Assembly (NCBI GenBank): GCA_964616545.1
Contig: CAZTUA010000023.1
Coordinates: 1-55,289 of the forward strand
DNA length: 55,289 nt
From: JAQVEM01 sp964616545
Lineage (GTDB): Bacteria > Actinomycetota > Humimicrobiia > Humimicrobiales > Humimicrobiaceae
Direction of reading: 5' to 3'
Shown here: positions 16,148-24,864 of the stretch, piece by piece
Layout: each line of letters starts with the position of its first letter
Position numbering within the stretch: the first letter of the stretch is position 1
The notes under the pieces: generated by a model
The model's database searches: none
What the model was told of the DNA's origin: nothing
Seen by the model: the letters and a program-made list of their open reading frames with translations, nothing else
Made by a program: the position numbers and the translations under genes

Positions 16148-17413
16148 ATGGGCGAAATAGTTGTAAAAGAGCTTGGCGAGTATGTTCCCGGAAAGTTTAA
16201 CAGTCTTAACCTGAACAAAATAAAGGAATTTATAACAGTTCCTTATTATATAGAATGGTACAGAACGGAAGAATCAAAAAAAATATTTCCTCTGATTTTA
16301 CAGGAACTTTCTGATTTAAACCCCACAAATTTTAAAATACCCGGAATGATTACAAGAAATCCATTTTTTGACCATGCCCGGATAAAATACTTTATCGCAT
16401 ACAAAAACCAGAAACCAGCCGGCCGGATAGCAGCATTTGTGGATTATAATTACAAAGAAGAGGGGAACAGAACGGTAGGGTGGGTAGGTCTTTTTGAATC
16501 CATAGAAGACAGTGAAGTTGCCGGAAGGCTTTTTGATAAAGCAATAGAATATCTTAAAAAGAATTCATGTAAAAGGATTATAGGGCCGGGAAAATTTAAT
16601 GCAGCTGGAGAAGTGGGCCTTTTAATTAAAGGATTTGAGAATAGCCCCTATTTTATGGAGCCCTACAATGCCCCGTATTATAAGGAGTTTTTCGATGTTT
16701 CCGGCTTTAAAAAAGAAAATGACTGGTACAGTATTAGCACTGACAATATTCTTTCCGGGGATTACATGAATAAAATAAGCAGATTGTCAGATAAGATCAT
16801 GAACAGTAGAAGGTCAGAAAAGTTTAATAGCTACATAATCAGAAATATTGATTTTTCGAACCTGGAAAGGGAAATAGAGGTTATAAGGAATCTGTATAAT
16901 CCAATATGGGATGAGGGCAGTCATCCGCAGCAGGTATATATGACAGATAAAGAATTTTATACTCTTGCAACCGGTTTAAGGGAAATAACTACCGAAGAGA
17001 TGGTATTCATAGTTGAAAAGGAAAATGAACCAGTTGCAATTTCGGTAAATCTTCCAGATATTAATGAGGCAATTACATATTATGACCTGAAGAATCCTTC
17101 TATTCCTGGAAGTAAAATTTTAAATTTCAGGGATATTAAAAGGGATTTATCTATATTTATCAGTATAAAGAAAAGACTCAAGCATAAAAATTTTAGCAGA
17201 ATGAGATTTCTTATTCTCGGAATAAAAAAAGACCATAGAAAAAACGGAATTGACTTCAGGCTGTACTGGATGATTAAAAAGGCAGCCATGGAGATGGGGA
17301 TAACGCACGGTTCTGCATCTCAAATGGCGGATGTAAACATAGATATAGTAAATCCTATTTTTAAACTCGGAAAGATTGCTTTTACATGGAGGGTTTACAG
17401 CCTGGATATTTGA
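16148..17413 (+). CDS. Large GNAT-like protein (YghO-type)
   Basis: 421-residue conserved protein related to the uncharacterised YghO-type family, usually described as N-acetyltransferase-like. The N-terminal half has the family features WYRTEE, FFDHARIKYFIAY, GRIAAFVD, GWVGLFES and IIGPGKFNAAGEVGLLI, followed by NAPYYKEFF. The C-terminal half (about residues 220-421) resembles a second acetyltransferase fold. I see no signal peptide or membrane segment. It is a single gene following the HAD phosphatase after 82 bases. Substrate and pathway are unknown, and the family match is from recollection of motif style rather than an alignment. Confidence 0.6.
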   Translation: MGEIVVKELGEYVPGKFNSLNLNKIKEFITVPYYIEWYRTEESKKIFPLILQELSDLNPTNFKIPGMITRNPFFDHARIKYFIAYKNQKPAGRIAAFVDYNYKEEGNRTVGWVGLFESIEDSEVAGRLFDKAIEYLKKNSCKRIIGPGKFNAAGEVGLLIKGFENSPYFMEPYNAPYYKEFFDVSGFKKENDWYSISTDNILSGDYMNKISRLSDKIMNSRRSEKFNSYIIRNIDFSNLEREIEVIRNLYNPIWDEGSHPQQVYMTDKEFYTLATGLREITTEEMVFIVEKENEPVAISVNLPDINEAITYYDLKNPSIPGSKILNFRDIKRDLSIFISIKKRLKHKNFSRMRFLILGIKKDHRKNGIDFRLYWMIKKAAMEMGITHGSASQMADVNIDIVNPIFKLGKIAFTWRVYSLDI

Positions 17414-17491
17414 TTTAAAATAAATCCCCCTCCCCCTGCGATAAGAATAATAATACAAAAACTATTTAAAACCCACCTTTTATAAAAACAC

Positions 17492-17547
17492 TTGACTTAT
17501 TATAAATAAAGAATTATTATAAATATATAAACATTATAGTATTATAA
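17492..17547 (+). promoter_or_regulatory. Promoter and candidate PerR operators
   Basis: TTGACT (17492-17497), a 17-base spacer, then TATTAT (17515-17520). A 12-base direct repeat, TTATTATAAATA (17497-17508 and 17514-17525), overlaps both boxes, and an inverted repeat, TTATA-GTAT-TATAA (17534-17547), follows the predicted start. These resemble the AT-rich PerR box (consensus TTATAATNATTATAA) without matching it exactly. The location fits autorepression of perR and the peroxiredoxin gene. Confidence 0.6.
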
Positions 17548-17604
17548 CGATACTAAATCTAAAAACTTTATAAATTATTAAAAAAATTAAAGCGGGATTT
17601 AAGA

Positions 17605-18027
17605 TTGAATAAAAAAATTGCAAATCTAACAAAAATATTGACCGGGAATAATATCAAACCTTCATACCAGAGAATTAAGATAATGGAATATCTCGTTGAC
17701 AGAAGAAATCATCCTGCTGTTGATAAAATTTTTAATGACCTTGTAAAAGAAATACCTACTTTATCAAAGGCAACTGTATATAACACACTTGATATATTTA
17801 AAAAAGCAAAACTTGTTAGAGTAATATCAACTGGAGATAATCAGACAAGATACGATGCTAATGTTGAAAATCACGGCCATTTTCAATGTGAATCATGCGG
17901 ACGCATCTATGATTTCCCGATAAATATTGATAATCTGCAGGAAGATTCATTAAAAAATTTTAAAATTTTTGAGAAAAATATCTATTTTAAAGGCATATGC
18001 CCCGAATGCCTTAATAATAACAAATAA
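17605..18027 (+). CDS. perR: Peroxide-responsive repressor PerR
   Basis: 140-residue Fur-superfamily repressor that senses H2O2 by metal-catalysed histidine oxidation. All five regulatory-metal ligands of Bacillus PerR are present at an offset of one: H36, D84, H90, H92 and D103. The aspartate at 103 (CGRIYDF) is diagnostic of PerR rather than Fur. Structural zinc cysteines are C95, C98, C132 and C135. The recognition helix is in SKATVYNTL. The start is TTG with a weak ribosome binding site. It is followed after 17 bases by a peroxiredoxin gene, a classical PerR target. Confidence 0.9.
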   Translation: MNKKIANLTKILTGNNIKPSYQRIKIMEYLVDRRNHPAVDKIFNDLVKEIPTLSKATVYNTLDIFKKAKLVRVISTGDNQTRYDANVENHGHFQCESCGRIYDFPINIDNLQEDSLKNFKIFEKNIYFKGICPECLNNNK

Positions 18028-18044
18028 AACAAGGAGTAAAAATC

Positions 18045-18719
18045 ATGGAAGAAGAAAATGTAAACAAGATGCCATTAATTGGCGAACCGGCACCATCATT
18101 TAAGGCTGTGACCACGCAGGGTGAAATAAAATTCCCTGGAGACTATAAAGGGAAATGGGTTATCCTTTTCAGCCACCCGGCAGATTTTACGCCGGTATGC
18201 ACTACAGAATTTATGACCTTTGCATCAATGATAGATGAATTTAAATCTATCAATACCGAGCTTATTGGTCTTTCGGTAGACTCACTGTATGCCCATATTG
18301 CGTGGTTAAGAAAAATACAGGAGCTGGAATGGAAAGGATTGAAGAATATAGAAGTGACATTTCCGCTTATAGAAGACATCAAAATGGAAGTGGCTAAAAA
18401 GTTTGGCATGATACAGCCGGGTCAATCTTCAACCCAGGCAGTCAGAGCTGTATTTGTTATAGACCCTGAGGGGATAATACGGACCATTTTATATTACCCT
18501 CTTTCTACGGGTAGAAACTTCGATGAAATTAAAAGAATTATCATAGCTCTGCAAAAAGCAGACAAAGATGGTGTTGCTACTCCGGCGGACTGGAGACCTG
18601 GAGAGGATTGCATAGTTCCAACCCCTGGTTCATGCGGTACAGCAAAAGAAAGAATGGAAAGCAAGGACGATAATATTTATTGTCTGGACTGGTTCATGTG
18701 TTTCAGGAAAGAAAAATAA
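18045..18719 (+). CDS. Peroxiredoxin (Prx6/archaeal thioredoxin-peroxidase type)
   Basis: 224-residue thiol peroxidase that reduces H2O2 and organic peroxides. The peroxidatic cysteine C52 lies in HPADFTPVCTTE, with the family's downstream block AVFVIDPEG and the STGRN arginine motif. The long C-terminal arm has C189, C197, C213 and C219; the C213/C219 pair corresponds in spacing to the resolving-cysteine pair of archaeal Prx6-type enzymes, so disulfide recycling rather than a strict 1-Cys mechanism is likely. An aaggag ribosome binding site precedes the ATG. It is co-transcribed with perR. Confidence 0.92.
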   Translation: MEEENVNKMPLIGEPAPSFKAVTTQGEIKFPGDYKGKWVILFSHPADFTPVCTTEFMTFASMIDEFKSINTELIGLSVDSLYAHIAWLRKIQELEWKGLKNIEVTFPLIEDIKMEVAKKFGMIQPGQSSTQAVRAVFVIDPEGIIRTILYYPLSTGRNFDEIKRIIIALQKADKDGVATPADWRPGEDCIVPTPGSCGTAKERMESKDDNIYCLDWFMCFRKEK

Positions 18720-18760
18720 TTTAAACCTGACATTGATTTCTGATGGAATATGAAACCCGG

Positions 18761-18790
18761 GCAGGGCATATAATTAAATATATTTCCTGC
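18761..18790. terminator. Hairpin between convergent genes
   Basis: GCAGG (18761-18765) and CCTGC (18786-18790) enclose a second pairing block, ATATA/TATAT, forming an interrupted hairpin in the 107-base gap between the peroxiredoxin gene and the convergent CBM9-like gene. It could end transcription from either side; no long U-tract follows. Confidence 0.3.
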
Positions 18791-18826
18791 ACGGTTGAGT
18801 TTTACCCGGAAAAGTTCTTAAATATC

Positions 18827-20065
18827 CTACTCTGAGGCGGCCTCACTATCGGAGTTTCCGTCTCCGCTATCCTGTAAATCACCAGCGTCTATCAGCGCAA
18901 TAGCTCCGAGTGTGGATACGTTATTAAAGTCAAATGTCTTTGAGGAAGAAATAACGAGTTCGGTGGTGTCAAGATTATCAGTGTCGAGTATTGAAACCGT
19001 AAACCCGAGCACGTCTTCATCTTCCGGCATATAGTTTGTAAAATTATACCAGGGTAAACTTACTTCCAGGATATATCCGTTTCTGGTTCTTGCCGGGGCA
19101 ATTGTGGTGCCTCTGGGAGGTGCATTTGTGGGCCAGTTCATAAATGATTCAGCCGGTATACCTGCAAAATTACCCGGAGAAAAATCAATCTGGTAATCAT
19201 CGCTGTTATAAAATGTAATCTGCATATCTCCTTCAAGTTCGGTATCAAATACAAGGGTTACGCTATCACCTTTATTTATCTGATTGCCTGTGTAATTCTG
19301 GCTAAATACGTCATCAATAACATGTATGGCAAAATAAAAATTGTCGTCATCCCAGCATGAATAAAATGTACCGGAAATATCAGTATGTGTGGTATAATTT
19401 TCCTTTTTAATAGTAGGCGCAAAAGATGAAAAACTCTCAAATTTATCCCATTCCTGAATTATTCCGTCTATGACGGGAGGAGTGTAGCACTTGTAAGAAA
19501 AAATAGGTACCCCGGTAGGAATAGTATTATTGGTTCTGAAAACGGACTGATCTATAACATTATTTTTCTTTTCTTCTATATCCACGCTTACCGGAGTTTC
19601 ATTTTCAGGTTCGATCTTATACGCTACGGTAAAGTTAATGGTATTTGATTCAGCAATAATATTGTCGTTATCATCTAATAGAAGGGCTACAATTTCATAC
19701 TCGCCCGAGCTGCCGGGATTCCAGTTATATTCATATGGCGGTAATGTAAAAGTTTTTATCTCGCTTCCATTTACCATCACTTTTATTATATAATCCGTAC
19801 TTTCAGCTTCTTTTGCTCTTATTTTTACCGGTACAGTTTCATTTTGATTGATAAAATCAAAAATCTGACCACTGGAGGGTGAAGCGATAAATAAAGAATA
19901 TTTTATATCATTTTCAGTATTTTTCGGTGTTCCGGAAAAAAAAGTCAGCGGAAGGCAGCTCCTAACTGAAAAAAAAATTATAACTGCAATTATTGATATT
20001 AAAACGAATAATATATAGGGAATTTTATCTAACAGGAAGCTGCGCTTTTTATGAACTTTTTTCAT
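18827..20065 (-). CDS. Membrane-anchored protein with Ig-like and CBM9-like domains
   Basis: 412-residue extracytoplasmic protein. A positively charged N-terminus (MKKVHKKR) precedes one hydrophobic segment (about residues 14-31), acting as a signal anchor. Residues about 55-150 read as a bacterial Ig-like beta domain (VPVKIRAKE, GEYEIVALLLDDNDN). Residues about 195-395 resemble the carbohydrate-binding family 9 / DOMON-like fold (PPVIDGIIQEWDKF, SCWDDDNFYFAIHVIDDVF, VSLPWYNF). The tail is very acidic. No catalytic motif is seen, so binding of carbohydrate or another ligand at the cell surface is the likely role. Its start overlaps the end of the EF-G-like gene by 17 bases, so the two are probably co-transcribed, although no functional link is known. 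Confidence 0.75.
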   Translation of the reverse strand: MKKVHKKRSFLLDKIPYILFVLISIIAVIIFFSVRSCLPLTFFSGTPKNTENDIKYSLFIASPSSGQIFDFINQNETVPVKIRAKEAESTDYIIKVMVNGSEIKTFTLPPYEYNWNPGSSGEYEIVALLLDDNDNIIAESNTINFTVAYKIEPENETPVSVDIEEKKNNVIDQSVFRTNNTIPTGVPIFSYKCYTPPVIDGIIQEWDKFESFSSFAPTIKKENYTTHTDISGTFYSCWDDDNFYFAIHVIDDVFSQNYTGNQINKGDSVTLVFDTELEGDMQITFYNSDDYQIDFSPGNFAGIPAESFMNWPTNAPPRGTTIAPARTRNGYILEVSLPWYNFTNYMPEDEDVLGFTVSILDTDNLDTTELVISSSKTFDFNNVSTLGAIALIDAGDLQDSGDGNSDSEAASE

Positions 20066-22142
20066 TCTTTTGTTCGTTCCTTTCCTCTGCTACTTTCTGG
20101 GCTAAATTTGGTGGCAATTCTTCATAGTGAGAAAATTCTTGTATAAACCTTCCTCTTCCCTGAGTAAGAGAAGTCAGGTCAGTTGCGTAGTTAAATGTTT
20201 CAGACTGGGGTATCTGAGCTCTGATTAGCTGTTTTTTATTATCTGCAGGTGTCATTGAGATAATTTTTCCCCTTTTTGAGTTTACATCACCAATTATATC
20301 TCCCATATATTTTTCAGGCACGGTTATTTCAAGCTCCATGACGGGCTCAAGAATAACAGGTGAAGCTTCCTGCATGCCCTTTTTAAAAGCCATTGATGCT
20401 GCTATTTTAAAGGCCATTTCTGATGAGTCTACAGTATGATATGAACCGTCATAAAGATTTACACTGATATCTACTACCGGACATTCTGCCAGGACCCCTT
20501 TCTGTAATGCTTCCTTTATACCCTTTTCAACACCGGGTATATATCCTTTTGGAATTGCTCCTCCAAATATACTATCCTTGAATTCAAAGCCTCCTCCGCT
20601 CTGCAGCGGTTTAATCTCAATAAAGACATGTCCGTATTGCCCTCTGCCGCCGGATTGCTTCTTGTACTTATATTCGGCTTTTGCTTCTTTTCTTATTGTT
20701 TCCTTATATGCTACATCGGGTGTGAAAAGCTCAATATCGACATCAAATTTTTCTTTTAATTTTTCTTTTGCGATGGACAGGTGAAGTTCTCCCATTCCCC
20801 AGATGATACTCTGATGCACTTCAAGGTTCATTTCGTGCCTTATTGTAGGATCTTCCTGTATTATTTTAGAAATGCCGTTGCTTATTTTTTCTTCATCGCC
20901 CTTGCTTTTTGGTATAACAGCTTTAGGAAGAGCAGGCGGGAAGTATTCCGTTCCGGGTATCTTAAAAGGTTTTTCCTGCGTGGAGATGGTATCATCGTTT
21001 GAAATATCCATAATTTTAGAAACAGCTACGATATCCCCGCACGAAGCCTCATTAATATCACTCTGATCTTTACCCTGGAGTTTAAATAAATTAGTAAACT
21101 TATATGTTTTTTGCGGACCTGAAACATAATAACTTTCATTTACCCTGAAAGTTCCTGAAAAAATCCTAAATATTGATAATTTTCCTATATATGGGTCTGC
21201 CATTGTTTTAAAAACATATGCAAGCGGGGGACCGTCCGGAGAAGGTTTTATTTCGGTTTCGCTATTTTCTTTCAGGTCGTTTGCTTTTACGGGCTGGATA
21301 TCAAGGGCAGAAGGAAGAAGAGAATTTATATAGTCCATCAGGACATCTATGCCGGTATTTCTGGTTGCCGAGATTGCAAACACAGGTACAACTTTTCCTT
21401 TTACGACTGCCTTTTTAAGTACATCATTTATTACATTATCATCTATCTTTTCTCCCTCGAGATATTTATTAAGAAGTTCGTCATCTGTTTCTACTATGGA
21501 TTCTATTAATTCATTATGGTGATTTTCAATCTGGTCTTTGATTGATTCATCTACGGGAATATTTGAACCAGCGGGATTTTTATCTTTATATTCATAAGCA
21601 CTGTTCTGAAGCATGTCAATAATTTGAGAAAATTTTTCCCCGCTGTTAGCGGGCACTGTAATGGGAACAAGGTTTAAGTTATAATCTTTTTTGATGTCTT
21701 CTATTGTTTTAAAATAGTCAATGTTTTCAAGATCAAGCTTATTAAGCACAAAGAACATCGGCCTGGGGTTTTTAGCAAGCAGCTCTATGACCAGTTCAGT
21801 GGGCGCCTGAACTCCGGATTTTGCATCAATGACTAAAAGTGCGCTGTCTATAACTTTTAAGGACGCCTGTGTCTGACCGATAAAATCCATATAACCCGGA
21901 CAGTCAATAATGTTGATATTAAAGTCTTTCCATCTATAATTTAGAACACTTGAACTAATGCTAAAACCTTTTTTAGTTTCAAGTGGATTATAATCCGAAA
22001 TGGTATTTTTGGCTCCAATAGTTCCCAGTCTATCAGTAGCTTTAGAATTGTATAGAAAGCATTCTGCCAGTGAAGTTTTACCGGTTCCGTTTCCGGAAAT
22101 TAAACCTATTACTTTGTTGTTAGAACAACTTTTACTGTCCAT
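20049..22142 (-). CDS. Elongation factor G-like GTPase
   Basis: 697-residue translational GTPase of the EF-G-like (FusA2-type) clade rather than canonical EF-G. The G1 loop is GNGTGKTS instead of the usual AHIDAGKTT form; G3 is IDCPGYMDF; G4 is NKLD. Domain IV (GGRGQYGHVFIE, GYIPGVEKGIKEAL, YDGSYHTVDSSEMAF) and the C-terminal domain V are complete. An in-frame ATG 21 codons upstream exists, but the start at 22142 is chosen because gggagg lies just before it on the minus strand and the protein then begins like its family. Proteins of this clade are proposed to act in ribosome recycling or under stress. Not a tetracycline-resistance protein by any motif I can see. Confidence 0.88.
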   Translation of the reverse strand: MDSKSCSNNKVIGLISGNGTGKTSLAECFLYNSKATDRLGTIGAKNTISDYNPLETKKGFSISSSVLNYRWKDFNINIIDCPGYMDFIGQTQASLKVIDSALLVIDAKSGVQAPTELVIELLAKNPRPMFFVLNKLDLENIDYFKTIEDIKKDYNLNLVPITVPANSGEKFSQIIDMLQNSAYEYKDKNPAGSNIPVDESIKDQIENHHNELIESIVETDDELLNKYLEGEKIDDNVINDVLKKAVVKGKVVPVFAISATRNTGIDVLMDYINSLLPSALDIQPVKANDLKENSETEIKPSPDGPPLAYVFKTMADPYIGKLSIFRIFSGTFRVNESYYVSGPQKTYKFTNLFKLQGKDQSDINEASCGDIVAVSKIMDISNDDTISTQEKPFKIPGTEYFPPALPKAVIPKSKGDEEKISNGISKIIQEDPTIRHEMNLEVHQSIIWGMGELHLSIAKEKLKEKFDVDIELFTPDVAYKETIRKEAKAEYKYKKQSGGRGQYGHVFIEIKPLQSGGGFEFKDSIFGGAIPKGYIPGVEKGIKEALQKGVLAECPVVDISVNLYDGSYHTVDSSEMAFKIAASMAFKKGMQEASPVILEPVMELEITVPEKYMGDIIGDVNSKRGKIISMTPADNKKQLIRAQIPQSETFNYATDLTSLTQGRGRFIQEFSHYEELPPNLAQKVAEERNEQKNEKSS

Positions 22143-22195
22143 TAAGATCCTCCCAAAAATGTGTAATTTATTATAACAGTATGGGTAATAGAAGA

Positions 22196-22224
22196 AATAT
22201 ACCATAAAAAATATTATGTGTAAA
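22196..22224 (-). promoter_or_regulatory. Promoter of the EF-G-like gene
   Basis: On the minus strand, TTTACA (22224-22219), 17 bases, then TATATT (22201-22196): five of six matches in each box. It lies about 55 bases upstream of the chosen start, which also argues against the longer in-frame start at 22205. Confidence 0.55.
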
Positions 22225-22293
22225 AAACAATATTAACCCACCCGGAACCAGTAGAAAAGCAGCTGTGTTGTTATATTTTTGCAATTATTTATA

Positions 22294-22302
22294 TGATATA
22301 AT
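22294..22302 (+). promoter_or_regulatory. Extended -10 promoter of lemA-htpX
   Basis: TG-A-TATAAT (22294-22302), a perfect extended -10 element, lies about 90 bases upstream of the lemA start. There is no convincing -35 at standard spacing, which is usual for this promoter type. Confidence 0.5.
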
Positions 22303-22389
22303 TTAAAGTTGTTTATTTTTAGCATGCAGAGATGTAAAATAATTTACTTTAGCATCAGGCAAAATAATTAAAAAAGTCAGGAGGTTATT

Positions 22390-22959
22390 ATGACTGTAGG
22401 AGTTATTGTAGCGCTGGCAGTGCTTTTGGGGTTAGCATTGTTAATTATTCTGGTTACAATAGGGATATATAACTCTATAGTTTCTTCAAGGAATAAAGTT
22501 GACAACTCGTGGCATCAGATTGATGTACAGCTCAGGAAAAGATATGATCTGATACCCAACCTGGTAGAGACTGTTAAGGGTTATGCGAAACATGAAAGGG
22601 AAACTCTGGAAAGTGTGATCAAGGCAAGAAAAATGGGTATTGAAGCACAGACAGTAAAAGAACAGGCAGACGCTGAGAACATGATAACAGGTACGCTGAA
22701 ATCATTGTTTGCCCTGTCAGAGAATTATCCGAATCTTAAAGCTGACCAGCATTTTTCAAAATTAATGGAGCAGCTTAATGGAATTGAGAGCAATATTGCA
22801 TACTCCAGACAATTTTATAATGACATGGTTATGAAATTTAATACCAGGATACAGACATTTCCCGGAAATATATTCTCAAAATTATTTAATTTTAAGTCAA
22901 AAGATTATTTTGAAATAGAAGAAACTGAAGCGAGGGGACCGGTAAAAGTGGAATTCTAG
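22390..22959 (+). CDS. lemA: LemA family membrane protein
   Basis: 189-residue protein with one N-terminal membrane helix (about residues 3-27) followed by the LemA helical domain: YNSIVSSRNKVDNSW, DVQLRKRYDLIPNLVETVKGY, KHERETLESVIKAR, and a C-terminal ARQFYNDMV-type block, here SRQFYNDMVMKFN. The molecular function is not established. It is strongly associated with HtpX proteases, and here htpX follows after 60 bases. The ATG is preceded by caggaggtt. Confidence 0.93.
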   Translation: MTVGVIVALAVLLGLALLIILVTIGIYNSIVSSRNKVDNSWHQIDVQLRKRYDLIPNLVETVKGYAKHERETLESVIKARKMGIEAQTVKEQADAENMITGTLKSLFALSENYPNLKADQHFSKLMEQLNGIESNIAYSRQFYNDMVMKFNTRIQTFPGNIFSKLFNFKSKDYFEIEETEARGPVKVEF

Positions 22960-23019
22960 CAATGGATAAAAAGAATACCGGGTAATAAACGTAAATTTAA
23001 AAAGAGCGTGATATAAACA

Positions 23020-23955
23020 ATGTATGAACATATTGCTAAAAATAGGACGAAGTCAGTATTTATAATAGCCGGGTTTGTGATATTCATAACAGTTATGGGT
23101 TTTGCGCTGGGCTATTATATTGACTATCGTTATGGTATCGGCAGCTATAATTCATTTATTTTTATGATTATCGCGCTTATAATTGCTATTATTGCCAGCT
23201 TTTCCAGCTATTATTATAGTGATAAAATCGTGCTGGGCCTTACAGGAGCAAAACCGATATCAAGAGGCGAGAACCCCAGGATATATTATATGGCAGAAGG
23301 GCTTTCGATAGCGGCTGGCCTGCCAATGCCCGGAATATATATAATAGAAGATAAAGGCATGAATGCTTTTGCCACGGGGCGCAATCCCCAGAATGGCGTA
23401 ATTGTTTTTACCCGTGGTCTTCTGGACAATCTAAATGATGAGGAGCTTAAGGGTGTTATATCACACGAGTTATCCCATATAAAAAATTACGATATATTGC
23501 TGGGTACGGTAGTGGTAATATTTGTGGGCATGCTTTCCATTATAAGTAATATTGTATTGAGGAGCTTCTTCTTTGGCGGAAGAAGAAGAACAGGCAGGAG
23601 CTCGGGCGGAGGTATCCTGTCTATTATATTTCTGGTTGTGGGTTTATTGCTTTTAATTCTCTCGCCCTTGATTGCCACTGTAATAAGACTGGCAATAAGC
23701 AGGAACAGGGAATATCTGGCAGATTCAACAGGAGCTTTAATATCAAGATATCCTGCCGGTCTGGCAAACGCATTGAGAAAGATAAGCAAATACAGCGAAG
23801 TCAGAACTGCCAGCAATGCTACCGCTCATTTATTTATCGCAAATCCATTTGGAAGCAAAACAAAAGCATTATTCAGTAATTTAATTAACACGCACCCTCC
23901 TACAGAGGAAAGAATAAAAAGGCTTGAGAACATGTCTTTAGGAGTGGGAGTATGA
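23020..23955 (+). CDS. htpX: M48 family membrane metalloprotease HtpX
   Basis: 311-residue zinc protease of the inner membrane, involved in quality control of membrane proteins. The HEXXH zinc site is H149-E-L-S-H153 (SHELSHIKNYD), and the third ligand is E231 in NREYLADS. Hydrophobic segments lie at about residues 13-33, 42-62, 165-185 and 200-222, two before and two after the zinc motif, as in HtpX. The INTHPPTEERIKRL block near the C-terminus is typical. It forms an operon with lemA. Confidence 0.94.
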   Translation: MYEHIAKNRTKSVFIIAGFVIFITVMGFALGYYIDYRYGIGSYNSFIFMIIALIIAIIASFSSYYYSDKIVLGLTGAKPISRGENPRIYYMAEGLSIAAGLPMPGIYIIEDKGMNAFATGRNPQNGVIVFTRGLLDNLNDEELKGVISHELSHIKNYDILLGTVVVIFVGMLSIISNIVLRSFFFGGRRRTGRSSGGGILSIIFLVVGLLLLILSPLIATVIRLAISRNREYLADSTGALISRYPAGLANALRKISKYSEVRTASNATAHLFIANPFGSKTKALFSNLINTHPPTEERIKRLENMSLGVGV

Positions 23956-23975
23956 TAACAGGAGGTATTTAAAAT

Positions 23976-24857
23976 ATGGAAAAAGGAACATTAAAAGTTA
24001 AATCAGGACTGGCCCAGATGTTAAAAGGCGGAGTAATAATGGATGTAACTTCACCCGGGCAGGCAAAAATAGCGGAAGAAGCAGGAGCTGTATCAGTTAT
24101 GGCGTTAGAAAAGATTCCTGCTGATATAAGAGCGGAAGGCGGGGTGGCAAGGATGACAGATCCTGAAATTATATTAAAAATAATGGATACAGTATCAATT
24201 CCGGTAATGGCTAAGGTAAGAATAGGGCATTTTGCGGAGGCACAAATTCTGGAATCTATAGGAATTGATTATATAGATGAGAGTGAGGTACTGACTCCGG
24301 CTGATGAGAAAAATCATATAAATAAATGGGATTTTAAAGTGCCATTTGTGTGCGGTGCCACAAATCTTGGAGAAGCTTTGCGAAGAATAGGAGAAGGTGC
24401 CGCTATGATGAGAACCAAAGGAGAAGCCGGTACGGGAGATGTCATTGAAGCTGTGAAGCATATGAGAAGCATAAAAGACGGGGTAGCAAGAATTGCCTCT
24501 CTGCCGGTGGAAGAGCTAATGGCTGCCGCAAAGGAGCTTGGAGCGCCATATGATCTGGTTTTATACGTACATAAGAATAAATGTTTGCCGGTTGTTAATT
24601 TTTCCGCAGGCGGAATTTCCACTCCGGCCGATGCAGCAATGATAATGCAGCTGGGCGCAGACGGCATATTTGTTGGCTCAGGAATATTTAAATCAAAAAA
24701 TCCGTCAAAAATGGCCAGAGCAATTGTTGAAGCAACAACCCATTACAATAATCCGGAAATTCTGGCAAAGGTTTCAAGGGGCCTGGGGGCTCCGATGAGC
24801 GGTACTGCTATTTCCGAACTTTCAGAAGAGCAGGTAATTTCTAACAGGGGATGGTAA
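23976..24857 (+). CDS. pdxS: Pyridoxal 5'-phosphate synthase subunit PdxS
   Basis: 293-residue synthase subunit of the DXP-independent vitamin B6 pathway; it makes PLP from ribose 5-phosphate, glyceraldehyde 3-phosphate and ammonia supplied by PdxT. Catalytic residues are visible: D23 (VIMDVTSP) and K80 in MAKVRIGHFAEA, with the second lysine in the RTKGEAGTG loop. The C-terminal GADGIFVGSGIF phosphate-binding block is intact. A strong aggaggt precedes the ATG. pdxT follows within 10 bases, and the two products form the 12+12 complex. Confidence 0.97.
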   Translation: MEKGTLKVKSGLAQMLKGGVIMDVTSPGQAKIAEEAGAVSVMALEKIPADIRAEGGVARMTDPEIILKIMDTVSIPVMAKVRIGHFAEAQILESIGIDYIDESEVLTPADEKNHINKWDFKVPFVCGATNLGEALRRIGEGAAMMRTKGEAGTGDVIEAVKHMRSIKDGVARIASLPVEELMAAAKELGAPYDLVLYVHKNKCLPVVNFSAGGISTPADAAMIMQLGADGIFVGSGIFKSKNPSKMARAIVEATTHYNNPEILAKVSRGLGAPMSGTAISELSEEQVISNRGW

Positions 24858-24864
24858 AAGGGAA

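Noticed and set aside
20049..22142. Tetracycline-resistance ribosomal protection protein
   Set aside because: Domain IV and the G-domain variants fit the EF-G-like clade; there is no resistance-type context or C-terminal signature that I can recognise.
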